Positions 12,913 through 24,302 of a stretch of DNA of 64,000 nucleotides are shown piece by piece. Every line of letters begins with the position of its first letter. Positions within the stretch are counted from its first letter, which is position 1. The translations under genes and the position numbers were made by a program. The stretch is taken from assembly GCA_905331475.1 (NCBI GenBank), contig CAJNYU010002210.1, positions 186,564 through 250,563 on the forward strand, written 5' to 3'. The notes under the pieces are model-generated. The model had not been told where the DNA came from. It worked only from the letters and a program-made list of their open reading frames with translations, and did not search any database. The stretch is from Rotaria socialis. Its lineage: Eukaryota > Rotifera > Eurotatoria > Philodinida > Philodinidae.

Positions 12913-14990
12913 TTTTTCTTATTCGCCTGATTTTCAATCAAATGAGCGCAAATTAATTGACGACAATGAATTCCAACAACCGAATGATCAATTTATCTCG
13001 CTTTTATACGAATAGATGCGAACAAAGAGAGAAAATGAAACGAGAGTAAGAGCGAGAGAGAAAGAGAGAATTATAGAACAATGATTTATCCTTTGATTAA
13101 TTCTCTATCGAATCTCTATTGGCATTAGACAACGGTCAACCATCATACGGTTGAATTTTAGCTACTGAAAGAAATCTCTACTGACTGACGGAAATTAAAA
13201 AAGAACGCGAAGAACAAGAAAAAAAGTTGAAGGTCATGCCCTCTCGTTTTGTTTCTCTTTGCGTTTATGAATGCATAAACAATAGATTTTCAAGTTCATT
13301 TCTCAGTTTTTCTATGAGAAAATATTTTAAGAAATTTTAATTCTCATTCGAAATGAAAATAAACAATTTTAATTGATTTTCTTAAGAGATAATTCAATTA
13401 AGTATGAACTAATTTTGACGAATATTAAATAAAATAGAAATTCAAAGAGAATCTTAATCAAAATTGATAAGATTGAATAAATAAAATAAACATGGAGAAA
13501 GAATTATCTGTTTTCTGCAGCGTGTGTATTTTTCATTTTCTAATTGATTGCACATATTTTTAATATTTACTAATTGTTCGATTTTATTCCATAAAAAAGG
13601 AGTTAGTTCTTTGTCATAGACCAATAATTTTTCTCGTCTCGCTAGAAGCGACTATAAAATCAGTACTACAATTGAACGGAAACTAAGATTCAGCAAATAT
13701 GATTACATAAAAACATGTTTTTTATCAAGTAAAAAATGAGTATTAAACTCTAATAGAATAATTATATGTAAATTATTTTCGTTGTTTGAATCTAGATGAC
13801 TTCTTTTTATAAAAGATTTGTTTTCTCTATATTTTACCACTACTTATCATTCTTAGAAGTTTATCAATAAAAGTTAAATGAATATTGAATCGAATAAAGA
13901 ACTACACTTAATGATCTTTTATTGAATTTGATCAAACATATTCTAAAGAAAAAAGTGTTCAGTTTCTATCGATTTTTTCATTTATACAGTGAAAATTTTT
14001 GATTGATTATTAATTTAATTTTTCAATAAATAAAAATCGATAAACAATTGAAAACAATTGATTATATTTAATAACATTTATTCGTTAAGTTATCCATTTT
14101 ATTTTTATAGTCTCTTTTGCTTCATTGTAAAATATCTGATAATAAGAAAAAAGATGAAGAATTTCGTTTGATAGAACAGTATGAAATCGAGATTTTCTAA
14201 GATAAACTAATAAACATAAAAGAGTTAGTGGCCTCTGTTGACGAACTCTACTTTTCTTTATGAAAATTATTCAATTGTTTGACCAATGTTCATTTTTGTT
14301 GTTTTTCTATTTGTTTGTTTGTATTTGTTCAATTGACTTGTTTGTTCGTCTTGAAAGAAAAAGGTATTCAAACAGGAAGAGATAATATGTATTTTGTGTT
14401 AGAGAACGAGAAAAAAAACATCGATTATCTGAATAAATATTTACATTAAAAGAGAGACAAGAAACATTTTCGTAGAAATATTTGCAACTATAATTTATTA
14501 AAATGAATTTTTCGAACTGATAGATGAAATATTTTTTTACTTAATTTAATAGAAATCTTTCTTAAGATCATCAAAATGTTAGAAGAATTTCTATCGGGAA
14601 GTTCCTTTGTAGCTATTTCTTATTTTATCAGAAAGAAAAGTAAATTTGAAACATATTCTATGAAGTTTGACGATAATTTTTTATCATCATATTTTCTTTT
14701 ATGATTAATTTTTCGTCAGTAGTGATTGAAAGCGGAAAAAATTATGTTTCGAGTAAGAGTTTACTATTAAATGTTTATCTGCTACGAAAAAAAAGCAGCT
14801 ATTTAAGTTCTAATGAAAATTTATCTATGTATATGATGACGAATTATCTTTAATCGAACATCTTCGATAAAATTTCTTGATACACTATGATAATAAATGA
14901 ATTGTTGGTTTTTTATTTTTATTTTCAGTAATTGGATTTACTTCTCAACTGAATTCATTGGAAATTTTCTAGAATTTGTTAAAAGAAAAA
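12913..14990. other. Intergenic region between divergent genes
   Basis: Contains the promoters of the claudin-like gene (left) and the M48 peptidase gene (right). A purine tract of GAGA type lies at about 13020-13075 (gagagagaaagagagaatt). A pyrimidine-rich run ending in ttttcag at about 14922-14928 looks like a splice acceptor, suggesting a 5' untranslated exon upstream of the peptidase. Otherwise nothing is seen. Confidence 0.4.
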
Positions 14991-15966
14991 ATGCCAATAA
15001 AACTTGAACGAAAACATGCTTGTCCATTTACATTGGTACCATTACTTATTGCACTTGGTTTTGTTCTTTTTAAATTGTATACAGCAAGTAAAGTAACTAA
15101 TCCTGAAACTGGTCGAACAGCTCGAGTTGGTCTCAATCCTGAACAAGAGCAAAAATTAGGTCTAGAAGCTTACGCTCAAGTAAAAAAAGATGAAGCAGCA
15201 AAAATTGTTCTAACCGGACCTGAAATTGATTTAGTTAAAAGAGTAACGAATAAACTTGCCAAAGCAGCAGCACAAAAAGCAACTGTTAATTATAATTGGG
15301 AAGTATGTATCTTTAATTAATAATTATTTAAAAAGGAAATATCTATTTTTATTTATTTCTCTATTAGATTAGTGTAATTCAATCACATGAAAAAAATGCT
15401 TTCTGTTTACCTGGTGGCAAAATCGTTGTTTATACAGGTATTATTCCAGTAGCAAGAAATGAAGCAGGATTAGCTACAGTTCTGGGTCATGAAATGGCAC
15501 ATGCTACTTCGAGACATGGTGCCGAAAGACTTTTTCGTTCTGAAATAACGAAAACTATATTGGGTGGTGCTCAACAGAGTCTTGCACAAATGGATCCAAA
15601 TCAAAGACAGGTTTGATTCGGCTTTTTTTAATTTTTTTTTGTTTTTCATTGAATAACAAATATGATTAGACAATAATGGGAGCACTAGGTGCTGGTGCCA
15701 AATATGGTGCAACATTACCATTCTCTCGTGAACAAGAATCTGAAGCAGATCACATTGGCTTATTATACATGGCTCGTGCTGGTTATGATCCGAAGGAAGC
15801 GATAGATTTTTGGCACAGAATGGATGAACTACTTGGCAAAGGTTCTCCATCAGAATTCATGTCTGATCATCCATCACACGGTACACGTATTAGTCAACTT
15901 AAAGCATGGATGCCTGAAGCAGAAAAAGAATTTACTCAATATCATAGTCGTGCTCCAGCTGCATGA
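14991..15966 (+). CDS. M48-family zinc metallopeptidase, bacterial-type, membrane-anchored
   Basis: Three exons, 14991-15302, 15368-15610 and 15670-15966, give 283 residues; both introns (65 and 59 bp) are in phase 0. The start is the ATG at 14991 (MPIKLERKHAC); a longer open frame upstream begins only with TTG. Residues about 11-28 form one membrane segment. The catalytic motif HEMAH (HExxH) is at about residues 143-147 within TVLGHEMAHATSRHGAER, and a downstream glutamate is in SREQESEADHIGLL, the usual third zinc ligand region. NAFCLPGGKIVVYTG is also typical of M48 proteins. Family members, such as OMA1 in mitochondria and BepA/YcaL/LoiP in bacteria, degrade misfolded membrane or envelope proteins. 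The sequence looks closer to bacterial envelope forms than to animal OMA1, so transfer followed by intron gain is possible; location is not settled. Confidence 0.85.
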
Positions 15967-16294
15967 AATGTTTTTCTTTTGTTTTCTATAATCTAATTAT
16001 GTATCATATACTATTTAATACGAATAACGAACTCTCTATTCATTGATATGTTGTTTTTTTTGTAATGCTTTTTTTTTCATATTTGCTCATATTAGAGTGA
16101 AAATAGCTTCGAGAAACGAAATATAACTTTCAATGATAACCTGTCTAAAATATTTCCAATCTAGGCATAAACAATTTTTGAAATTTTTTGATGATAAGGC
16201 TTTTAAATAAAGCGCTGTTCAAATTGTACTGTAGTATAAAAACAATAATTAATCATCTGATTTAAAATTTATCATATAGAACTAACAACAAGAA
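15967..16294. other. 3' flank of the peptidase gene
   Basis: AT-rich, with AATAAA-type signals (for example at 16206). No gene is seen. Confidence 0.35.
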
Positions 16295-16501
16295 ATGATT
16301 ACTCGATCTGATTTTTATTATGAGGTACTAGTTGATATCATCGGTACTTCTCTATTTGCTCTTATCTTTATTATTATTTATCTTCTTAATAATTCTACGA
16401 ACTATTCTTTCGACAGAGAATATGATTCCAATTTTAAAAATCATCAAGAACAAAACAACACTGCTAACTCAATGATCAATACAGCAACAAATGTAACTTG
16501 A
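16295..16501 (+). CDS. Small open frame with one membrane segment, doubtful
   Basis: An uninterrupted frame of 68 codons. Residues 11-31 (VLVDIIGTSLFALIFIIIYLL) are strongly hydrophobic and the tail is polar and Asn-rich. There is no homology I recognise, no intron and no clear promoter, and AT-rich DNA makes such frames by chance. It might also be the first exon of something larger. Confidence 0.2.
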   Translation: MITRSDFYYEVLVDIIGTSLFALIFIIIYLLNNSTNYSFDREYDSNFKNHQEQNNTANSMINTATNVT

Positions 16502-17622
16502 TCTTCATCAATTCAACAATATCCATTCCATTCATCATCTGAATTTGCTCAAATTAATTTATCTTTCCTATTTAGTTTTCTTTCTCTAGAATAACATTGA
16601 TGCAAATATAGCACATTTAAAAACAAGTCTTTTATGTAGGTCATTAGGAAAATTTTCAACAAAGACGATAGATCGAATGTATATATCATATATAAATAAA
16701 AATGAGCTTATTTTCTTGCTCAAAGTGGACGACAATACGACGATTTTCTATGAATTAAGTAAATTAAAAAAGAATTATTTACTGGAACTTACGAGAGAAG
16801 TACCCTAACTGTTTAAAAGCTTTTGACTCCATCTTTGGCTATAAGTAGATTTTAGTGAGACTAAAAAACCCCTAAGAGGACTCGTGCCCATGGCTTATTT
16901 AATCAAGAGCTGCGACCGATTACTGAATTTCCGGCCTATTTCGTGGGTGTTCATGGAAAAATCCAGTTACAAGAATTCGATCTAAAATTTTGCCCGTGGA
17001 TAAGTCTGACAATCATTAGAGTACCAAGGAAATTTCTACCAAAACAGAGGCTTCTTTCTTGAGATATTAAATTATAAAAAAATAATCGCTTTTCGCTGAC
17101 TTGCCACAAAATCGAATTTATGTGAATACCCACATTGTAAAAAAAAGAGTAGATAAATGAACCTTTGTCTTATAAAAAAAAAATTTTTTTTTAAATTTTT
17201 ATCCCTCAAAACGGCTCAAAATTTTTTAATATATACAGTTTTGTAGAGTTCGACGAGCTCTATAAAACCATGTAAAAATATCGAAAAAACATTTTACTCG
17301 ATTTTTGAATTAGCTGCACTTTAATTTCATTTCGACCAAAAATACAGAGGCACGTTCATTTTTTATCATAAAGGAATATTTATTTTATAATTCTATGATT
17401 GATTAATTTTCAAATTCGTCAACATCAAGTTTATAATTGAATTAATCAAAATAAAAATAGTTTTCGTTAATACTTGACATCAAAAAGTATTTTTGGAATA
17501 ATTACCATGAGAAGTCCTCTATAATAAATTCCCAATAATATCATCAAGAAGAAAATGGAGAGATTCTTTTTCTTTTACAATATCACGATTAAGTTTTATG
17601 AAAAAAAAACAATGAAAATCAA
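16502..17622. other. Intergenic, no gene seen
   Basis: A richer patch at 16855-17050 (ctcgtgcccatggc, ttcgtgggtgttcatgg) looks like an old interspersed repeat but has no visible ends. Bases 17160-17340 are poly-A/T rich and loosely resemble 1440-1640. Confidence 0.4.
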
Positions 17623-20419
17623 TTAAAAATGATCTTGACAAGAACATTGTCCATTTGTATGAAAATGATGAATACGATTCGCATCACGTACAATGATTTC
17701 ACATTGTCGAATTTTTGCAATGAGTTTTGTTGCACGATCTAACAAAATAATCTTGAAAACATATTTCAATATCATAAATGACTTACGACAATCTCCAAAG
17801 ACACGAAGATTTTTTGTTATTTGAATAAATGATGGTCGAGGATACTGAATAAAATTAAATGCAATAGCAAGTTTTTCACTATGACCACATAATACAGATT
17901 CAATAGTTTCCTCGTTTTTAAGTGGCCGGGTAACCCAAGTTGAATCATATTCATGACCATGTTCTCTCAATTCATTTGATAAACGTTCAAGTTCAGCATA
18001 GATTTTATCTGATTGAGGATGAGAACGATCATGAGCTTGGAATCTCTTAAATAACCAAAACAAAAAATTTTCATAGACAAAAAATTTTGTTTTACTACCA
18101 CAAGTTGACCATTAACTTCAGTCCATGATACTCCAACTTTGACATTTTTACCAAGTTCTTTTATCCGATCCATTCGTATTGCTGCGACTTGTTGATCATC
18201 TCCCAAAGATGAATAAGTGTTTGATAATAGAACTGAAGCAGAAATCAAAGCAGATTTTTCATTAGGAAATAATAATCTCATTCGATTGAATATTTTTTCT
18301 GAAAGAGCAATATGACGATGATTTCGAGCACCTGACAAGATGGCTGCTGCAAAAAACAAACAAGACAAATAAATGATTAACTTGTCAATTCAATAATGAT
18401 TTATATCTAAGAAATAATTTTCTTACAATACATAATCAGATAAGGCGAATTTGACTTTTCATAATCATCAATCAATTTTTGTGCTGGATCAAACATAGCC
18501 ATACGACTAAGACAATCGATCTAAATTATTAATACGAAGATTCTTTTGCGCTGAAAACCAATAATCTAACCATTGTAGTAACAATTTCTTCTGATTTTTT
18601 ATCGATTTTATTGAATATCATTTGAGCTTGATCAATGAGACTCGAATGAGAACAAGCATTCAAAACACAAATATGGGAGATTTTATCACGAATATTCTCG
18701 GGTATTTTATTATACAAATTAATTGCTTCATAACCCATTCCATTTCTTGCATATGCATTTACTAAATAGAAAATAATCAATATCATTTGTAAAACAAAAA
18801 GTAGATGACATAGAAATAATTATTGATTTACTCATAGAATTATAAGTAATAATTTCAGGTTGAGAAATCGATTGAAATATTTGTTTTGCTTGATCAATAT
18901 CACCTGATTTACCCTATTGAAAGAATCTCACATAATTAATAAGCACAGTTGAAATAATTCTTACCTACATATCGATCAAAGCATTTTGTACATAAATCTT
19001 CGATTGTGGAAGAGTTATTTGACGAACAATATTCTGACAAATGGAACGTATCCCTATTTGAGAACATGCTCCAACTAATGCTACATATATAGCTTCATCT
19101 ATTGTTAAATTTTCTTTTTTCATTTGTTCGAAAAGTGATAAACATTTCTGTGGGTCTTGATGGGTTTTATAACCATGAATCATTACTCCATAAGTATATG
19201 GACTGTGTTGTTTAATTTTTGAGAAGAGATCTTCAGCAATTTCTATTTCACCAAATTTCATGAACATATGCATTACTGAAGTAACTAAAACAATATTATT
19301 TAGATATCCCTTTGGCATTTGATCAAATATTTTCTTTCCCAATTGAATTGCTTTTTCATTTGATAATGAAGCACATGCATTATATACAATTGTATATAGA
19401 ACGTCATTAGGTTTCATGAGAATTTTTTCAAATAGATCTAATGCTTTCTCAGATAAATTATTCTTAAGATAGACTAAAATAAAATTTGCATAATTATCAG
19501 AATTTTATTGTTTATTTTTAATTACCTTGCATCATCGCTCCATAACTATAGGAAGTCTTTTGTTTAATTTGTGAAAATAGATACTCAGCAGATTCTATTT
19601 CACCAAATTTCATGAACATATCAATTGCTGAAGTAACTAAAGTTGGATGTCGAAGAAAAGAAGTTGGTAATCGATTGAGTGTGTCTCGTCCAATTTTAAT
19701 TGCATGACTATTGCAAAGTTTAGCACAAGCATTAAATAACATTGTAATGACCACTTCATTGATTTCTATTGATATTTTCTCAAATAATTCAATAACTTTT
19801 CCTGGCATATTATTTGAGATATACCCTATTATAATCAATGCATTTTAAGAAAAAGAAAACAAATGTAAATTACCTTTGAACATTGCACCATACATAGAAA
19901 CTGTTTTATTCTTAATAGTTGAAAAAATTTTATGAGCTTGATCAACATCATGACACTGCACTAGACGAAGAAAAATACAGAATCATTCGATATATTTATT
20001 TGATCTAATGTAAATAATAGTTTCCTTTTTTCTGTATCAAAAAATATCTAAGGAGTGGAAAAATTCAAAGAAAAAATAGAAAATGATCATTTACTATAGA
20101 AATGAATTAAAGATGCTTGAATAAATGGGTTTTCAAGTGCTTTTAATGATAATTGTTGATGAATTCGAATACTATATTGATAATCATTCAATTTTGTACA
20201 TGCTTTTAAAGCTAAATTAAATGTAATTTGATCACATATAGATCGTTGACGATTAACAAGGTCAAGAGCTTGTCTATATTGCTGAGATTCAATTAATTTT
20301 TTCATATCTAAGTTTATCTGCATTGATGACGATGACAAGACAGAGAAGTATTTATATTTTCTTAGATCAAATTTCCAAAAAGATTGAATCAAATATCGGG
20401 AGATAGAATTCAACATCAT
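17623..20419 (-). CDS. Plant-type DYW pentatricopeptide repeat (PPR) protein
   Basis: Ten exons join in frame: 20095-20419, 19874-19960, 19526-19825, 18965-19473, 18832-18913, 18571-18761, 18427-18520, 18096-18346, 17787-18045 and 17623-17738; all introns are 48-134 bp. The product has about 737 codons. The N-terminus (MMLNSISRYLIQSFW, then basic and Ser-rich) looks like a mitochondrial presequence. PPR units of about 31-35 residues follow (for example YGVMIHGYKTHQDPQKCLSL and VTSAIDMFMKFGEIESAEYL), then an E-type region and a C-terminal DYW cytidine-deaminase domain: HSEKLAIAF (HxE motif), NLRVFGDCHRATKLIAKI, IIVRDANRIHHF, CSCQDHF. In plants DYW-PPRs convert C to U in organelle RNA. Oddities: the first zinc cysteine of CxxC is Phe (FGDC), the terminal DYW is DHF, and the last codon of exon 4 (18965-18967) reads TAG where the family has Tyr (ALIDMY-GKSG). 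It may be decaying or may bind RNA without editing. Confidence 0.88.
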
Positions 20420-20713
20420 CTATAAAGATCAATAAAATTTATCAGAAATAGAAAAGAAAGAATATCGTTGGATATCCATTCGAATATGGTACGAATTCTT
20501 ATAGTGAGCAGACAGAACAAAAAAGAATACGCGTTAAGCGAATCAATATCAAATGCGCTATCTATGGCGCCCCTAAAACCGACTAAAAAGGCCGAACTTT
20601 TAAAGTATCTTAATCGATAGAGAAAATTATGCTGAGTCGANNNNNNNNNNNCTTTAAAAAAAAAAACCGCCCCCCCCCCCCCCTCCCCCAATAACAGAAA
20701 TACTGTGGCCAAT
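20420..20713. other. PPR upstream region with assembly gap
   Basis: Eleven Ns at 20641-20651 are followed by poly-A and an imperfect run of about 20 C (20672-20693). Both look like an assembly or sequencing problem at a homopolymer. The promoter of the PPR gene presumably lies here. Confidence 0.7.
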
Positions 20714-20773
20714 GAGGATGTGGGTGTGAGTAAGATTCTCCCTTGATTCTCTAGAAACCCACACCCACACCCT
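20714..20773. repeat. Telomere-like GGGTGT palindrome, copy 1
   Basis: gatgtgggtgtgag at 20717-20730 faces acccacacccacaccc at 20757-20772, an inverted pair with a loop of about 26 bases. The unit is TGTGGG, the bdelloid telomere unit. It lies about 295 bases upstream of the PPR start. Confidence 0.7.
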
Positions 20774-22092
20774 TTTTTCTAGCGGAAGCAAAAAGAAAAT
20801 TTCTATTTGAAACATCAAAAAGTTTCATTTACTAAAAGTCTTTTTTTTCTGTTTTTTGTACAATCTATTCGAATTAGGAACATTTTTTGCTTGTTGTTTT
20901 TATTAGGAACAGGGCACCTAATAAGGACAAATTCAATTTCTCTGAAACTACCGCTAATTACTGAGTTAATTTTGAAGATGTGAAAATGATTTTTACATCA
21001 TTGAGTAGAGAAAACATTTCTCTACTCAACAATGTAAAAAATCGATGTTTCTGCAGAAAAGTTTTTGAAAAAAGAGGAAACTCTGAAGGTGTGTGAATAG
21101 CTGTTCGAATTAGGGACATGCGTTGTAACATTCAATATTACTTAGTTGCAGTAGGCTTTGTATTTTTAATTTACACGAACAGCTGTTGGTGACTAAGTAG
21201 TGCCCATTGGGTACAAGTCTGAAGATTTTCACTACTCAGTTCTGGATGGAAAATTTGTGTTTTATTTCTTTAAATTCTTGTCCATCTTACGTTAGTCCAA
21301 AAAATATTAAATTCATTGCTAAAAAATAGAAAAGAAAACAATAAAGTTCTTTGCGACTATAATATCTACACATAGTTGCAATCATAAATCTAGAAATCAG
21401 GTCAAATATTATCTGGTACTTCACTATTGCCTGTACATTCAATAATATTCAAACAATAACAATAGCAATACTACAATATTGTCACATTGGAGATGATTTA
21501 GTAAATTTTTCTTATTTGTGAAATTTGATAGATTGGTCTGAATTTTTTATTCAATCAGCAATTTATTTCTTCTTTTCAAATAAATTTATGCTGTTTTTCA
21601 TTTTTTTCATGTACATAATTCAGTCAATATGAGCAACAATCAAATTTATATTAGAAAATGAAACAGAGCTTTACGAGTTCGGTTCCAGTCTGAACCCATA
21701 GAAAATTGACCGTTGAACTTTGAGCCGAAACACTTCTTTCAGAGTGGTCCGGGTCCGGGTCGGGTACTAGTCCAGGAATTCTTGGATTCAGTGACCATTA
21801 TGACTGAGCCAGAAGAAACAAGTGTCCAAGCTTGACATTGATCACTTTTTTAATAAAAAAAAATCATTATCTATCGTAAGTAGGAGCAACATACTGATTG
21901 ATTGAACTTGTAAGTAATTAAATCAGCTGAATGCATTAGTGATGCATTGCAATGTAACATTGTCTTTTCATATAGCAAAGATAAACAAAAATAGACGGTC
22001 CTGATATTAAGAGACAGAAATGGATGACTCGTTCAAAATTCAATGAAAATAAAGAATATCGATGCAAAAGCTCCTGGGAAAATGTCGCATTA
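20774..22092. other. Repeat-rich intergenic stretch
   Basis: A hairpin at 20989-21044 has arms of about 23 bases (atttttacatcattgagtag and complement). Words of the form ttcgaattaggaacat recur at about 20867 and 21103, so a direct repeat may frame it. A GC-rich patch ggtccgggtccgggtcgggt lies at 21743-21762. No gene is supported; the frame at 22024-22212 runs into the foldback element. Confidence 0.45.
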
Positions 22093-22614
22093 GTTTTCAT
22101 CGACTACAACACGTTTTGTAAAAATAAAAAAAATGCTTATTCAGAATCTAAGTTGAAAGCTCTATCTTACTATATGTTCCAAAAATTTCTAGAATGTCTG
22201 GCCTTTGAGTAACGCTCGCGTTCTTAAATTACACTAAAATGTAGTTCAACTGTAAAAAGCAACACATGATGACTGCGAGAGAAGGGACTGATATTTCAGT
22301 AGCTTTCGAATATCTTTTATTCGTTCCATGATACATTATTTCATTATTTTATTCATTACATTCGCCGTTTAATTCTCTATGAGCCTGGCAGAAAATACTA
22401 TGGGATTGTTTAAAGATCGGTTCCTTCTCTCGCAGCCATCATGTGTTGCTTTTTACAGCTGAACTACATTTTAGTGTAATTTAAGAACACGAGCGTTACT
22501 CAAAGGCCAGACATTCTAGAAATTTTTGGAACATATAGTAAGATAGAGCTTTTAACGTAGATTCTAAATAAGTATTTTTTATTTTTACAAAACATGTTGT
22601 TTAGTCGATGAAAA
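22093..22614. mobile_element. Foldback element with arms of about 190 bp
   Basis: Bases 22093-22286 (from gttttcatcgactac to gagagaaggg) recur inverted at 22423-22614, with roughly one mismatch per 15-20 bases. The spacer is about 136 bp. There is no transposase frame and no convincing target duplication. It abuts an F-box family fragment on its right side. Confidence 0.8.
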
Positions 22615-22617
22615 ATG

Positions 22618-22928
22618 AAACGATATTTTTCAGGAACTTTTGCATCACCCGCTATCAAGAATGTTTATGCAATTATATCTTCAATTACGTTAAAAATATA
22701 AAGCATTTGAGTATTTTGTCATCATCAGTCGATGATTATCCAGCTTTATTGTTAGATAATTTACCACCAATGACTGTTACCTCTTCAATATTTACTAAAT
22801 TATGTATTAATGAAAATGATTTCGATGATTGTCTTGCTTTAGTTGATGGTCATCTCAAACAATTAACTTCAGTCATCGTTCAACTTAATCATATTCATCA
22901 GTGGACATCAAGATCTTACAACATGTGA
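22618..22928 (+). pseudogene. Fragment of a bdelloid F-box/repeat family gene
   Basis: About 100 residues in one frame, ending in a stop: NYIFNYVKNIKHLSILSSS, then DDYPALLLDNLPPMT, then FDDCLALVDGHLKQLTSVIV. This is the middle part of a large protein family that I recognise from bdelloid rotifers, in which an N-terminal F-box is followed by irregular leucine-rich segments. The F-box itself and the C-terminal part are missing, and a foldback element adjoins the left edge. The same segment occurs on the minus strand at 31290-31580. F-box proteins select substrates for SCF ubiquitin ligases; this copy is surely dead. Confidence 0.65.
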
Positions 22929-23816
22929 ATGTATGCTTCGTATTATCATCGTATTCTAATTAATCATGTTTAATATTGAAAGTAAAACAAAATGAATGAG
23001 AAATACAAGAAACAATGAGATTTTTGTGTTAGTAAATATGAGTATTTTATTTTTGGATTATTAGAAAATAAATAAAACGGATTGTTATAATTATTGTTTT
23101 ATGTTATTCGAGAATTAATCACTATTCATTTCAGAATAATAATAATAATAAATCAATCATTGCCATTATTAAATGATCGGATAGAATGTATTTTTCATTG
23201 TCCTATTCATATATGTTAAAACAAACTAACATATAATTGCTTTTAAAATAAATATTTAATTGAATCAATCAAGTTCTCTTTTAAACTTCATTTAATTTTA
23301 TTGTTGGCATGAGCATAGTTATTCAGAAGAACAATTCATTTTCTTGTAAGATCTATTCAATGACTCTAATTGAAAGCTTTGAAACATATGTTAAGAAAAT
23401 TTAATCTTTTATAATATTTGATTGATGATTTTGTCGAATTGTTCATTACAAATCCTATGCGTATGAACTTAACAAGTAAATATAGACAGTAATCATTATG
23501 ATTAGCTAAATCCATAGGTTTCATAGAATAGAAGAAATACTTAAAAAAAAAACAGAATGTCGAAAAATGAATGATATTTCTCAATTAATGGTGATTGATG
23601 TGAGTTTATTTCTTGGTTGAAAAGATTAAAAATGCTGAAGTTATAAATATTTTGTTGTATTTTTCAGGATGATCTACTAAAGTTAAAATGGTTTTAATTA
23701 ACATGCTATGATAATACTCAAGGATAGGAAAAATGTAGTTATGCCTCTTCTTCGTCGAATGTCATATCTCGAAGAATTAGTTTCATATATTTATATCTTG
23801 TGCGGACCTGCATAAT
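22929..23816. other. Intergenic, no gene seen
   Basis: AT-rich DNA with short TAA runs (23149-23163). The minus-strand frame at 23366-23584 has no coding character. Confidence 0.4.
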
Positions 23817-24302
23817 AGATGTCATAATTCCATTACGCTGGGTATCGAGAACCAAGTGTCACAATACCCTATACAGTGTTGGAGTAACGTGCGTTCGCTT
23901 ATCAACCTACTCCTTGCTACAGAAGTAATTATCTTCTTACTTAAAAAAAAAAGTAAACTATCAATATATTTCATTATTTGCGTGTAAACATCTGGTTGCA
24001 TCAAAACAACACAAGCTGCTCAACTCACAAATATATAGTTCATTCACACTATAAATTTCACAGTATAAGCACCTCGTTTCCTAAAAACGAATGATGTATT
24101 TAAAAATTGAGGAATTTGAATTGTTTTGGTGTAACGAGATCATCACACAAATAATCAAATATATGTAGTGTTTGGGTTAACGAGGTAAATACTCCTGGTA
24201 GCAGGATATAGGTCGATAATTCAATGCACATTACTTCAATACGCTATTGAGTATTGTGACGTTCAACTCTCGATATCCTGTGTAACGGGATTATGACATC
24301 TC
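23817..24302. mobile_element. Terminal-inverted-repeat element, about 485 bp
   Basis: The left end agatgtcataattccattac (23817-23836) through acaatacc (about 23875) matches the complement of 24244-24301 (gtattgtgac ... gggattatgacatct) at roughly 80%. The interior has no transposase. The target duplication is not clear. The divergence of the ends suggests an old copy. Confidence 0.65.

Noticed and set aside
14976-14990. Longer N-terminus for the M48 peptidase (five extra codons)
   Set aside because: That frame starts at TTG, not ATG; the ATG at 14991 is the natural start.
20416-20712. 98-codon minus-strand open frame
   Set aside because: It runs through the N gap and the poly-C run, so the translation is an artefact.
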